DNA of 64,000 nt from an uncultured Clostridia bacterium (GTDB taxonomy: Bacteria; Bacillota; Clostridia; Oscillospirales; Ruminococcaceae), in the NCBI GenBank assembly GCA_947624555.1, contig CANQKW010000004.1, positions 1-64,000 on the forward strand, written 5' to 3'. Shown in pieces: positions 42,129-51,498 of the stretch. Under the pieces are notes generated by a model, which worked only from the letters and a program-made list of their open reading frames with translations, made no database searches and was not told where the DNA came from. The position numbers and the translations under genes were made by a program. Every line of letters begins with the position of its first letter. The first letter of the stretch is position 1.

Positions 42129-42183
42129 TTGACAAACGAAAATTTTAGTGTTATAATGCAACTGTACTAATACAAGTAATACA
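42129..42183 (+). promoter_or_regulatory. GntR-ABC operon promoter with candidate operator
   Basis: TTGACA (42129-42134), 17 bases, TATAAT (42152-42157). GTACTAATACAAGTAATAC (about 42164-42182), an imperfect dyad, lies at the start of the transcript and may be bound by the GntR-type regulator encoded next. Confidence 0.55.
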
Positions 42184-42234
42184 GATTAGAGAAATTTGCG
42201 GTTATAAACCGAAATTAACGGAAGGATAATATAT

Positions 42235-42603
42235 ATGTTTACAATGCGGCTAAAGGGAGGGGCACCGATATACGAGCAGCTGCGCATGAGAATAACGGAG
42301 CTTATCATAAGCGGAGAAATGAAAGAGGGAGAAAAACTCCCTGCGGTAAGAGAAATAGCAAAAGAGCTTACCATAAACCCGAATACTGTGCAGAAAACTT
42401 ATGCTGAGCTTGAACGGCAGGGACTTATCTACTCTGTTCCTGCAAAGGGAAGTTATGTTTCTCCTCATTCAAAATATATAGTAAATCTTAATCAGCAGAT
42501 GTCGGAAGAGTTTGTAAAAGCGGTAAAGCTTGCTCTCTCTCAGGGACTTTCAAAGGACGAGCTGATAAAAATTGTAAACGATATTTCATCTGAACAGGAG
42601 TGA
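42235..42603 (+). CDS. GntR-family regulator, YtrA type
   Basis: A 122-residue repressor consisting of a GntR winged helix (APIYEQLRMRITELIISGEM, then INPNTVQKTYAELERQG) and a short C-terminal dimerisation tail, the YtrA subfamily plan. These are usually first in ABC-transporter operons and respond to cell-envelope or membrane stress. It directly precedes two permeases and an ATPase. Confidence 0.92.
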   Translation: MFTMRLKGGAPIYEQLRMRITELIISGEMKEGEKLPAVREIAKELTINPNTVQKTYAELERQGLIYSVPAKGSYVSPHSKYIVNLNQQMSEEFVKAVKLALSQGLSKDELIKIVNDISSEQE

Positions 42604-42610
42604 TTTTTGA

Positions 42611-44605
42611 ATGAAAAACAGCTTTTTCGCCAAATATTTTATCTATAAACTGAACAGCCTTCGAGGCATTATGATTGCAAATATCATATTGACCCTTGCA
42701 GGAATTCCGACAATACTTACGCTGGTCGATATTCTTGTCCGCAATACGGATAACGGACCTTTACTAATGAATCTTGAAATATTTATCGCTATTTACAACT
42801 ATACTTTGTTTATTGCTTTTCTGATTGCTCTTGTCATACTTGCGCTGATAACGCCTATCGTTTCGTTTGATTTTTACAACAGACACGCACGCATTGATAT
42901 GATAGGCAGTCTTCCGCTCAACTACAGGGAAAGATTTTTCGGAGATTTTCTTTCGGGACTTACGGCGGCTGCCGTGCCGTTTGCGCTGTCTATGCCGTAT
43001 ATTCTGATAATGGCACAGGATATATCATCATTGGATCCGGAAAGATATGCGTATTTTTTCAGCTATATGTCGCAAAGTGCTCTTGTTTTACTGATAGTTC
43101 TGGTTTCGGCATATACCCTATCGTCACTTGTCGTTTCCTGCTGCGGAAAAATAAGCTCTTCGGTATTATTTTCACTTTTGGGTTTTTTCTTAACGGCAGG
43201 AATTGTATTGCTGTACAGCATTTTTGTTTCTGCAAACGCTTTGGGAGTTGACAGCAGCGCTATCGAAAATATCTCAGCAATAACCGCGCTTGCTCCGGCA
43301 GGACCTTTTTTCAGTTTATACACGATGTGGTTCGGCTTGGAGAACGGTGGAAACGTATTTTTCGGAACAGCGGACAGTTTTTCGCCTGTTTCTCCCGCAC
43401 AATATGCCGTGATGATTGCTCTTACCGTAATTTATGCAGCAGGAGCGTTTTTCCTCGGAAAATACCGAAAAGCCGAACTTGTAGGAAAAGATTTCGTATA
43501 CAAAGGCGCTTACGCAGTATTTTCAACGCTTTTGGTCATCGGTGTTATGGGATTCACGTTTATGATAGACGCAAACGATTTCACCAATACGGGACTTATT
43601 GTAGGAACTTTGGCAGGTCTGGCGATTTTCTTCGTAATTGAAACCGAACACAACGGCAGCTTAAAAAAGCTCCCGAAAAGTATTTTGAAATATGCGGCGA
43701 TATGTGCTGTGTGTTTTGCGTTTTACGGCATAACAAAATCCACGGGCGGTCTTGGGATTGCAGAAATCGTGCCGAATGCAGACGAGGTTTACAGCATTGA
43801 AATGGAAAGCAATTTCATACCCGCAACGGAAAGAGAAAACAAATTTATATATGACGACAAGTCGACGATCGAAACTATTATTTCCGGGCACAAAAAGCTC
43901 CTTTCGGACAAGTCAAAAATCGAAACTGGATATGATATATCTATAACCTATCATCTGAAAAGCGGATATAAGCTGAAAAGAGTGTATTCCTCTTCAAAGG
44001 GAAACGATGCTGTAAGAGAGTTTTTCAATATTTTTGCTGACCTGCCTACAAGCGGAACAAACCTCTACGGAGTTTTAAACAGCGAGGACTATTCAAAACT
44101 CAGATTTACGGGTTCAATTACATCCGACTCGAAGGCCGTCACTTTCGCCATAAAGCCCTCAAAAAACGATGAATTCAGACAAATACTGCTGAACGATATA
44201 AAGGAACATTTTTCGACCGAACTTCAGCAAAAAGGCACGTCATATGTGATAACTGCTCGTTACACGAAGAACGGCGCCGAACAGGCGGATAATTACTATA
44301 TCTATGCTCCGTATGAAAAAACGCTTGCGTTTATCAGCAATCCCGAAAATATCACAGAAAACGCAGATATTGAACAGGGAGAACACCGCACCTATACTGC
44401 AAAGATAGTAAACGGCGACGATTATCTGTATTTTGATTTCACATCCGACAGCGAAATTGCAAAAGAGCTTTTGTCGCTCGCCGAAAATTCTGAGAAAGAG
44501 GAGCTGTCTGAAAGAGTTTTAATAATGGACAACACAATGATTTACAAAATAGCAAAATCCGATGAAAAACGGGCAGTCGAACTTATTCTCAAACTCGCAG
44601 AATAA
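42611..44605 (+). CDS. ABC transporter permease 1 with large C-terminal extracytoplasmic region
   Basis: A 664-residue membrane protein: about ten hydrophobic segments in residues 15-380, then a soluble region of ~270 residues rich in Lys/Asp/Glu. The segment MIGSLPLNYRERFFGDFLSG has a clear counterpart (MLGSLPLTHSMRFWGDFISG) in the permease at 45512, so both are paralogues likely forming a heterodimer around the intervening ATPase. Ribosome site AGGAG overlapping the regulator's stop. Substrate unknown. Confidence 0.8.
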   Translation: MKNSFFAKYFIYKLNSLRGIMIANIILTLAGIPTILTLVDILVRNTDNGPLLMNLEIFIAIYNYTLFIAFLIALVILALITPIVSFDFYNRHARIDMIGSLPLNYRERFFGDFLSGLTAAAVPFALSMPYILIMAQDISSLDPERYAYFFSYMSQSALVLLIVLVSAYTLSSLVVSCCGKISSSVLFSLLGFFLTAGIVLLYSIFVSANALGVDSSAIENISAITALAPAGPFFSLYTMWFGLENGGNVFFGTADSFSPVSPAQYAVMIALTVIYAAGAFFLGKYRKAELVGKDFVYKGAYAVFSTLLVIGVMGFTFMIDANDFTNTGLIVGTLAGLAIFFVIETEHNGSLKKLPKSILKYAAICAVCFAFYGITKSTGGLGIAEIVPNADEVYSIEMESNFIPATERENKFIYDDKSTIETIISGHKKLLSDKSKIETGYDISITYHLKSGYKLKRVYSSSKGNDAVREFFNIFADLPTSGTNLYGVLNSEDYSKLRFTGSITSDSKAVTFAIKPSKNDEFRQILLNDIKEHFSTELQQKGTSYVITARYTKNGAEQADNYYIYAPYEKTLAFISNPENITENADIEQGEHRTYTAKIVNGDDYLYFDFTSDSEIAKELLSLAENSEKEELSERVLIMDNTMIYKIAKSDEKRAVELILKLAE

Positions 44606-44637
44606 AATATCAGGCAATATTTTTTGAGGTGATGTAT

Positions 44638-45537
44638 ATGATAAAATTTGAAAATGTTACGAAAAAATTTGACGGATTTACCGCTCTTGATGATATTACT
44701 CTTGAAATACCAAAGGGAACGGCTTACGGACTTTTAGGCTCGAACGGCGCAGGAAAATCCACAATGCTGAGACTTCTTACGGGCGTTTATAAAGCCGATA
44801 AGGGGATTGTTTCAATTGACGGAGCGCCTGTTTTTGACAATGCCAAGGTAAAGCAAAAGCTCATTTTCATAAGCGATGAAACTGCGCAGTATTCAAATAT
44901 GACGCTCAATCAAATGAAGAAATTCTACAAGACTTTCTACCCTAATTTTTCGGACGAAATTTTCAATCGTCTTCACGGAGTATTGGAACTTCCGCTTAAC
45001 AAGAAAACCTCGTCGTTCTCAAAAGGAATGAAACGTCAGGCGGCGGTTATATGCGCTATTTCCGCAAGACCAGATTATCTTTTCCTCGATGAGGCGTTTG
45101 ACGGACTTGACCCGTCTATGCGAATAGCCGTTAAAAAAATGATGATAGAGGCTATGTCGGACAGCGAAATGACAATCGTTATCTCCTCGCATAATCTCAA
45201 AGAAGTAGAGGAATTTTGCAATATGGTGGGTATGCTGCACAAGGGTAAAATAATCTTCACAAAGGATCTGTCAGAGCTTAAAGGAAATATCCACAAAATT
45301 CAGGCGTCCTTTGACAAAGAGGTCACAAAAGACGATTTTCCAAATCTCGATATTCTTCTTGTGGAACACAAGGCAGGACTTACCTATATTATCGCCAAGG
45401 GCGACGCAGACAGGAGTTTAAACTCTGTAAAGGCGGAAAATCCGTCATTTTGTGACCTTATACCGCTTTCGCTTGAGGAAATATTCATCTACGAAATGGA
45501 GGCGCTGGGCTATGATAAAACCCAACTCGACAGCTGA
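44638..45537 (+). CDS. ABC transporter ATP-binding protein
   Basis: A 299-residue ABC ATPase with Walker A GSNGAGKST, ABC signature region SSFSKGMKRQ, Walker B DYLFLDEAFDGLDP and the His switch in ISSHN. Domain layout is that of YtrB/BcrA-like exporters. ATG 44638 is eight bases after GAGG; two nearby alternatives (44629, 44632) differ by only a few residues. It powers the flanking permeases. Confidence 0.95.
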   Translation: MIKFENVTKKFDGFTALDDITLEIPKGTAYGLLGSNGAGKSTMLRLLTGVYKADKGIVSIDGAPVFDNAKVKQKLIFISDETAQYSNMTLNQMKKFYKTFYPNFSDEIFNRLHGVLELPLNKKTSSFSKGMKRQAAVICAISARPDYLFLDEAFDGLDPSMRIAVKKMMIEAMSDSEMTIVISSHNLKEVEEFCNMVGMLHKGKIIFTKDLSELKGNIHKIQASFDKEVTKDDFPNLDILLVEHKAGLTYIIAKGDADRSLNSVKAENPSFCDLIPLSLEEIFIYEMEALGYDKTQLDS

Positions 45538-47539
45538 TTTTTTCCTGAAATATTTTCGCTACAAGCTTTCGGTAAGCAAGACCTTGCCGATACTCAGCGC
45601 CATACTCGGTCTGCTGTCCTTTGTGCAGCTCTCGGCGGTAATTCTCGTAAAAGCGTCGGGCGTATATGATTTTGGTTGGCGATACGAATATTTTACGTAC
45701 TCAACGACAATTTTTTGCATAGCTTTGGTGATAATGTCGTTCTACACGATATTAACAGCGTTAACGAGCTTTGATTTCTTCCTTTGCAAGCACAGGACGG
45801 ATATGCTGGGAAGTCTGCCCTTAACTCACAGTATGCGCTTTTGGGGAGATTTTATTTCGGGATATGCGATAAGCGTTCTGCCGTTTTTCTTGCTGTCGGC
45901 AATATCTGTCCCGATAGTATCGGCAGCAGCGGACTTTTTACAATCGCAGTTTTTTGTCAAATACTACTTTTATGTAGTAATAACAGTGTTTTTTGCTCTT
46001 ACTTTACTGTATGTAATAGGAGCGGCGGCTGCTTCGATATGCGGAAAAAGGTCGGGTGCTGCCGCCTGTGCAATAATTCTCATAATTGCGTCGATATACC
46101 TTATACCCTGTATCGCAGGTTTTTTCACAAACAGCATAACGGGATACAATAACCAAGCCCTCTATGATAATTCCATAGGTCTTACGCCTTCGCCTTTGGT
46201 CGCTTTCAATACTGTCAAGGGTTTTTTTGAAAAATTTCTGCCGATAGATTCCAACACAGACTATGATGCTGTTTACCTTGAGAATATTTCCGCAGTTTAC
46301 GCCGCAAAAATGCCGAATATGTTAATATGGATTCTTGAAACGATTTTTCTTGCTGCGGGGGCATTTTTCCTCACAAAATTCAGAAAAACAGAACGCACGA
46401 GAAACGTTTTCGGGCACAAATACGGATATTATGCCGTATTATTCGGCACGGTCTTTATTGCGGAGAGTATGATTTTCGGTTCATTTTTCGGCTTAATGAC
46501 TGTTTCTTTTTCTGTAAATTTTTCCGAGCGACTTATCTCATCGGCAATATTATGTACCGTGATATTTCTGGCATTTGAAATTTCAATGCGCCGAGGCCGG
46601 AAGAATTTCGCAAAGGGTGCGGCGGTTTATGCAGGTTCTTTTGCGGTAATTTCGGGCTTTATGCTTATAATCGACTGCACAGGCACATTCGGATTGAAAT
46701 ATAAACTGCCCGAATTAAACGATATAGAATATGTCGAAACAATCGGTATCAGATACACCGAAAGCGAGGATATTGAGCAGTTCCGCAAAAATCACGCCGA
46801 ACTTCTGGAGGAATACGGAAATAAACTTACCACAGGCGGAATTGCGTTTGAATATAAGCTGAAAGACGGCACAAGCTTTATCAGGAGCTACACTCCGCAG
46901 TACAGACTTATAAGCGACGGAGGCGAATACGAGAAATGCAGCGACGCAATAGACAGAGTTATAACCAATGTCGGCAGCTATAAATCAAAAAACAGCCAGA
47001 AAATCCTGTCCGAAGGATATACGGAATGTACCGTATGGCTTAAAGACGTTTTCGGCGGTATTACCATAAAACCCGAAAAGATAAATGAATTTTTAAAGGT
47101 GTTTACCGACGAATATAAAAGCGCCGGGGACGCAAAATCAATCGGTAATATAGATCTTAGAAAAAACGTTGTAAATGCGGATTTTTTCTCTTTAAATGAA
47201 AATTACACCAAGACCCTTGAATTTATAAAAGACAAGCGCAACGTCATTGTTCCCGAAATCGACGAGGAAACGGTTTGCTACAGAATTTATTTTTACCGAA
47301 GCGATTACGATAAAGTCAACTACAACCTTTACATTCGCAAAAAAGACCTTGAAAACGAAAAAGTCAAAGAGCTTATCTCGCTGCTTGTCGAAGAAGATGA
47401 AATCAGCGGAAAAATCGCAGATAATATTGTTGCTGAAAAAAACGACTCAACAGGTCAAATGTATGTGCTTGCTGAAAATCTTGAAAAAATTAACAGACTG
47501 GCAAGGGAGATAATTGCCGAAAAGCTGTTTGAAAGCTGA
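45512..47539 (+). CDS. ABC transporter permease 2, paralogue of permease 1
   Basis: A 675-residue membrane protein with the same plan as permease 1: hydrophobic first half, soluble second half of ~270 residues. ATG 45512 lies nine bases after GGAGG and within the ATPase gene (26-base overlap), indicating translational coupling; the track's start at 45452 is too early. Together the operon looks like a regulated envelope-stress or peptide-antibiotic-type exporter, but the substrate cannot be deduced. Confidence 0.8.
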   Translation: MIKPNSTADFFLKYFRYKLSVSKTLPILSAILGLLSFVQLSAVILVKASGVYDFGWRYEYFTYSTTIFCIALVIMSFYTILTALTSFDFFLCKHRTDMLGSLPLTHSMRFWGDFISGYAISVLPFFLLSAISVPIVSAAADFLQSQFFVKYYFYVVITVFFALTLLYVIGAAAASICGKRSGAAACAIILIIASIYLIPCIAGFFTNSITGYNNQALYDNSIGLTPSPLVAFNTVKGFFEKFLPIDSNTDYDAVYLENISAVYAAKMPNMLIWILETIFLAAGAFFLTKFRKTERTRNVFGHKYGYYAVLFGTVFIAESMIFGSFFGLMTVSFSVNFSERLISSAILCTVIFLAFEISMRRGRKNFAKGAAVYAGSFAVISGFMLIIDCTGTFGLKYKLPELNDIEYVETIGIRYTESEDIEQFRKNHAELLEEYGNKLTTGGIAFEYKLKDGTSFIRSYTPQYRLISDGGEYEKCSDAIDRVITNVGSYKSKNSQKILSEGYTECTVWLKDVFGGITIKPEKINEFLKVFTDEYKSAGDAKSIGNIDLRKNVVNADFFSLNENYTKTLEFIKDKRNVIVPEIDEETVCYRIYFYRSDYDKVNYNLYIRKKDLENEKVKELISLLVEEDEISGKIADNIVAEKNDSTGQMYVLAENLEKINRLAREIIAEKLFES

Positions 47540-47590
47540 CCTTCCGTTTCACCTTTTATATACCCGCACTTTTAAAAGTGCGGGACTTTT

Positions 47591-47962
47591 TTATGCTTTT
47601 TTTGCGTCTTTGGCAGGGTTTGCCGAAAACAGCTCTCTAAGCCCGAAAGCTATCAAAAACAGCGCAAAAAGCTTTCTCAGCAAGTCGTTTGCGATAAGAT
47701 TTGAACCCACCGTGCCGATTATCGCCCCCAATATGCCGCCGAACAGCATTTTCTTTACAAGCGTTTTATTGACAAGATGATTTTTCAGATGTAAAATCAA
47801 CGCTATAAACGCTATCGGTAGGAAAAAAAGCACGTTTATCCCCTGCGCCGATTTCTGTCCGACGTTTTCAAAAAGAGTCAGCCAGACTACCAGAATAAAT
47901 CCGCCGCCTAACCCCATTGACGCAAGTATTCCCGTTAAAAAACCGATTATTGCCTCTGTCAT
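47591..47962 (-). CDS. TSUP (TauE/SafE-type) half transporter B
   Basis: A 123-residue membrane protein with about four helices and the TSUP-type glycine-rich opening GFLTGILASMGLGGGFILV. Full TSUP transporters are about 250 residues; here two half-size genes lie in tandem. It overlaps the upstream half by four bases. The family moves sulfite, sulfonates or other anions, but specificity is not evident. Confidence 0.85.
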   Translation of the reverse strand: MTEAIIGFLTGILASMGLGGGFILVVWLTLFENVGQKSAQGINVLFFLPIAFIALILHLKNHLVNKTLVKKMLFGGILGAIIGTVGSNLIANDLLRKLFALFLIAFGLRELFSANPAKDAKKA

Positions 47963-48300
47963 ACAAACAATATCCTCACAGCCGCCGCGATTATTATGCC
48001 GCCGAATATCCTTTTAAGCCAGACGGATTTTATCTTTTTCAGGAAAAAAGCGCCGCAAAGCGCTCCTGCTATGCCGTACGGTATATATTTCAGCGCTCCC
48101 GAAAAGTCAAGATTTCCCGAAAAACCGTAAGACACCGCTGTCACCAAAGTCAATGCAAATATAAAAGCCACAGAAGTTGCGTGCGCCTCGTTCGTTTCAC
48201 AGCCTTCCTTTTCAAGAACAGGTACGGCAAGAACTCCGCCGCCGCTGCCGAAAAAGCCGTTTAAAAAGCCGCAGAGCGTTCCTTCCCAGAAATTCTTCAT
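47959..48300 (-). CDS. TSUP (TauE/SafE-type) half transporter A
   Basis: A 113-residue membrane protein, the upstream half of the pair, with GFLNGFFGSGGGVLAVPVLE at the start. Ribosome site GAGGTG. Most likely forms a heterodimer with the next gene's product. Both halves are intact ORFs with their own starts, so the split is not a recent frameshift. Confidence 0.85.
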   Translation of the reverse strand: MKNFWEGTLCGFLNGFFGSGGGVLAVPVLEKEGCETNEAHATSVAFIFALTLVTAVSYGFSGNLDFSGALKYIPYGIAGALCGAFFLKKIKSVWLKRIFGGIIIAAAVRILFV

Positions 48301-48368
48301 AAAATCACCTCGGAATTAGTTTGCTCCGATAGTTTTCTTTAATTCGCAAAAAAAATTGATTTTTGTCG

Positions 48369-48397
48369 TTGACAGAAACGCTCAATTATGATACAAT
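48369..48397 (+). promoter_or_regulatory. ilvBN promoter
   Basis: TTGACA (48369-48374), 17 bases, TACAAT (48392-48397). The ~100-base leader to ilvB shows no T-box, leader peptide or clear terminator. Confidence 0.7.
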
Positions 48398-48505
48398 AGT
48401 AATGTAATTCGCCGTATGGCAAAGGAACTGCACGAAGATAAATACGTTTTCGGGTATAAATAATACGATACAATATAAAGCAAAAAAAGAGAGAGGGGTT
48501 TTTAA

Positions 48506-50191
48506 ATGATTTTATCGGGTTCGGATATAATTGTCGAGTGCCTTTTGGAAGAGGGTGCGGATACTGTTTTCGGTTATCCGGGCGGAGCTGTCCTTAATAT
48601 CTACGACAGCCTTTATAAGTACAGCGACAAAATCCGTCACATAATAACCTCGCACGAGCAGGGCGCCTGCCACGCAGCAGACGGATTTGCAAGAGCAACA
48701 GGCAAAACTGGCGTTGTTATCGCCACTTCGGGTCCCGGTGCAACAAATCTCACCACAGGTCTTGCTACGGCTTATATGGACTCAATTCCGCTGGTTGCTA
48801 TCACGGGCAACGTTTCCTGCAATCTGCTGGGTCTGGACAGCTTTCAGGAGGTAGATATTACAGGCGTTACAATGCCGATTACCAAGCATAATTTTATCGT
48901 AAAAAATATTAAAGATCTGGCTTTGACGCTTAAACTTGCATTTAAAATTGCAGGCAGCGGAAGAAAAGGTCCTGTGCTGGTAGATATTCCGAAGGATATT
49001 ACGGCGGCTGAAATCGAATATACTCCGCTCGGAAAGTCTGAACCTGAGCGTTTTGACGACATTTCCGAAAAGGAAATAGAAGAGGCGGCAAAGCTTATCG
49101 CACAGTGCGAACGTCCTTATATTTACGCAGGAGGAGGAGTTATCTCGTCCGACGCCGAAAAAGAGCTTGCAAGGCTCGCAGAGCTTTGCGACGCACCCGT
49201 TTCCTGCTCGCTTATGGGTCAGGGCGCTTTCAATCAGCTTGACAGACGCTATATCGGTATGCTCGGTATGCACGGCACGGTAAAGGCAGCCGCTGCGCTC
49301 AATTCCTGCGATTTATTTATCGGCGTGGGCACACGTTTCTCCGACAGAGTTATAGGCGATCCGAATGTTTTCGGAAAAAATGCAAAAATCATTCATATTG
49401 ATATAGACCCTGCCGAATTTAACAAAAACGTCGAGGTCTACACGACTGTTATGGGAGATGTCAAAACCGCTCTGTCAAGGCTTTGCGATAAAATCTCCCA
49501 AAAGAAAAACGCCTGGACGGACGAAATAATCGCAAAGGATTTCGGCGAGCCTGTTCTTAAGGGCACAGAGGCGTTTCCCGTTACCCCCGAAGCGGTCATA
49601 AGAAAGCTGGACGAGCTTACGGGCGGAGAGGCTGTCATCTCCACGGAGGTCGGTCAAAATCAGATGTGGGCGGCTCAGTATTACCGTTTCAAAAACGCAA
49701 GGAGCTTTGTTTCATCGGGCGGTCTGGGCACTATGGGATTTGGTCTGGGAGCGTCTATCGGCGCTAAAGTCGGCTGCCCCGAAAAAACCGTTGTAAATAT
49801 CGCAGGCGACGGCAGTTTTGCTATGAATTTGAACGAGCTTATCACGGCTTATGCCCATAATATACCGATTATCGAGATGGTTATTAACAACAATGTTCTC
49901 GGAATGGTCCGTCAGTGGCAAAGATTATTCTACAACAAGCATTTCTCGCAGACTACCCTTGATAACCGTCATATAGACTATGTAAAGCTCGGCGAGGCGT
50001 TCGGCATAGAAACTTTTGTTATCGAAAAGAACGAGGATATAGAGCCTGTCCTTAAAAAAGCGCTTGAAATTTCAAAAAGCAAGCCTTGTATGATAGAGGT
50101 AAAAATTGACCGGGATATAAACGTTCTGCCGATGATACCGGCGGGAAAACCCGTAGTTGACCCGATTACTGAAATTGACTTGGAGGCGTGA
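48506..50191 (+). CDS. ilvB: Acetolactate synthase large subunit
   Basis: A 561-residue ThDP enzyme, first committed step to valine, leucine and isoleucine. The ThDP glutamate is in ITSHEQGACHAADGFAR, and the ThDP/Mg2+ motif is GDGSFAMNLNELITAYAHN. Ribosome site GAGAGGGG. The small regulatory subunit follows with an almost contiguous start. No ilvC or ilvD lies in the window. Confidence 0.96.
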   Translation: MILSGSDIIVECLLEEGADTVFGYPGGAVLNIYDSLYKYSDKIRHIITSHEQGACHAADGFARATGKTGVVIATSGPGATNLTTGLATAYMDSIPLVAITGNVSCNLLGLDSFQEVDITGVTMPITKHNFIVKNIKDLALTLKLAFKIAGSGRKGPVLVDIPKDITAAEIEYTPLGKSEPERFDDISEKEIEEAAKLIAQCERPYIYAGGGVISSDAEKELARLAELCDAPVSCSLMGQGAFNQLDRRYIGMLGMHGTVKAAAALNSCDLFIGVGTRFSDRVIGDPNVFGKNAKIIHIDIDPAEFNKNVEVYTTVMGDVKTALSRLCDKISQKKNAWTDEIIAKDFGEPVLKGTEAFPVTPEAVIRKLDELTGGEAVISTEVGQNQMWAAQYYRFKNARSFVSSGGLGTMGFGLGASIGAKVGCPEKTVVNIAGDGSFAMNLNELITAYAHNIPIIEMVINNNVLGMVRQWQRLFYNKHFSQTTLDNRHIDYVKLGEAFGIETFVIEKNEDIEPVLKKALEISKSKPCMIEVKIDRDINVLPMIPAGKPVVDPITEIDLEA

Positions 50192-50196
50192 TTATA

Positions 50197-50670
50197 ATGG
50201 AACAGGAATATGTACTTTCAGTTAAAGCAAATAACAATAACGGCGTACTTCTGCGTATTTCAGGTCTTTTCAGCAGACGCTGTTTCAATATCACCAGCAT
50301 TAACGCCGCTGAAACGGAAGAGCCTAATATTTCCAGACTTACTATCGTTGTAACGGCGGATTTAAAGGTGCTTAATCAGATAAAAAACCAACTTCTTAAA
50401 CTCTACGACGTGCACGAAGTAAGGATTATGGAGGACGCTGTTAAGCGTGAGCATATCCTTATCAGGGCAGGACGCTCCGAAGAGGACCGTCATAAAATCA
50501 TTGAGATAGCCAATCTCTACCGGGCAAAGCCCGTTGATGTGGGCAAAGACTCCATTATGCTTGAGCTTACGGGAGAACCTCTCAAAATAGACAGTTTTCT
50601 CGACCTGCTTAAACCGTTTGGAATTATCAAAATGGTTCGTTCGGGAATTACCGCACTCGAAAGAGATTAA
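50197..50670 (+). CDS. ilvN: Acetolactate synthase small (regulatory) subunit
   Basis: A 157-residue subunit with an N-terminal ACT domain (YVLSVKANNNNGVLLRISGLFSRR, and NITSINA) that binds valine and restrains the large subunit. ATG 50197 is preferred over the GTG at 50188, which is too near GGAGG. Ends at a strong bidirectional terminator. Confidence 0.95.
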   Translation: MEQEYVLSVKANNNNGVLLRISGLFSRRCFNITSINAAETEEPNISRLTIVVTADLKVLNQIKNQLLKLYDVHEVRIMEDAVKREHILIRAGRSEEDRHKIIEIANLYRAKPVDVGKDSIMLELTGEPLKIDSFLDLLKPFGIIKMVRSGITALERD

Positions 50671-50672
50671 AA

Positions 50673-50702
50673 AAGGGCTGTGCTTTGATTTGCACAGCCC
50701 TT
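50673..50702. terminator. Bidirectional terminator, ilvN / marR
   Basis: AAGGGCTGTGC and its exact complement around an 8-base loop; T-runs follow on both strands. Confidence 0.88.
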
Positions 50703-50705
50703 ATT

Positions 50706-51164
50706 TTACTTTAGTACGTCCGTTAAATTCAACCGCATTTTTTCTATCCAGACATTCAACGTTTTAAGCTCTTTTTCGCTTATGCCCTTGAATAAGATTT
50801 TTTCGGATTTTTCAAGAATATCAACGACCTTTGAATACATCTTTCTTCCCTTTTCGGTCAAAGAAACGTGCGTTTCACGGCGGTCGCCGTCATTCTTTGA
50901 ACGGGTAACTATCCCGTCGCGTTCCATATTTCTCAATGTAATGCTTATTGTCGGCGGTTTCTGACCCGTAATCCTGACAAGCTCAAGCTGCGTCAGACTC
51001 TCGTTATCTATCAGCGGTTTCAGAATATATCTGTAGGAATATCTCATTCCTATTTTTTCCATTTCCGAATTTATCAATTCTCCGTACAGATAAGAGGCTT
51101 CATTGAAATTTAGCAATGTAGGGTTTCCGTTATGAGTGATAAAATTATTGTTTGCAGCCCTCAT
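50706..51164 (-). CDS. MarR-family transcriptional regulator
   Basis: A 152-residue winged-helix repressor with the MarR core: SLTQLELVRITGQKPPTISI recognition region and SKNDGDRRETHVSLTEKG wing. ATG 51164 after AAAGGAT is the start. It stands alone; CTTTCGGCAATATGCCGAAAA just upstream contains a short dyad (CGGCAATATGCCG) that could be its own operator. The controlled genes are not apparent. Confidence 0.9.
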   Translation of the reverse strand: MRAANNNFITHNGNPTLLNFNEASYLYGELINSEMEKIGMRYSYRYILKPLIDNESLTQLELVRITGQKPPTISITLRNMERDGIVTRSKNDGDRRETHVSLTEKGRKMYSKVVDILEKSEKILFKGISEKELKTLNVWIEKMRLNLTDVLK

Positions 51165-51498
51165 AATATTAATCCTTTCAAAAACTTTCGGCAATATGCC
51201 GAAAAAAACCAAAACTACTTTATTATATTATACCCGATATAATTTTAATGTCAAGGGAAATTTGCCGAAAAAGGCATTATAAACGTAAATTTTGTAAATT
51301 ATCATCAATAATTATTTTTGGAAACTATAATGTATTTTTTCCCCTTGACTTGACAAACAGTCGAAAAAAGATTAAAATAAGCATAATGACGGAAATTTAC
51401 CTTATTTTAAATCATTTTTTTACTTTAATATTATGTAACTGCTGTTACATAATATTGGTAAAAAAGACGAAAGAAAACCATTATGGGGGAAAATTTTT
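51165..51498. other. AT-rich 334-base intergenic region
   Basis: Between marR and the cysteine-cluster gene. It contains the dyad CGGCAATATGCCG (about 51188-51200) near marR and a perfect palindrome at 51427-51456 (separate entry). The 85-residue track ORF at 51248 has no ribosome site and coding-unlike composition. Nothing else recognised. Confidence 0.6.
51427..51456. promoter_or_regulatory. Perfect 13-bp palindrome upstream of the cysteine-cluster gene
   Basis: AATATTATGTAAC, a 4-base centre, then GTTACATAATATT. No T-run follows, so an operator is more likely than a terminator. It lies 43 bases before the start at 51499. The MarR protein or another dimeric regulator may bind it. Confidence 0.6.

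Noticed and set aside
48398-48505. T-box or leader-peptide attenuator before ilvB
   Set aside because: No T-box sequence, no run of branched-chain codons and no terminator hairpin in the leader.
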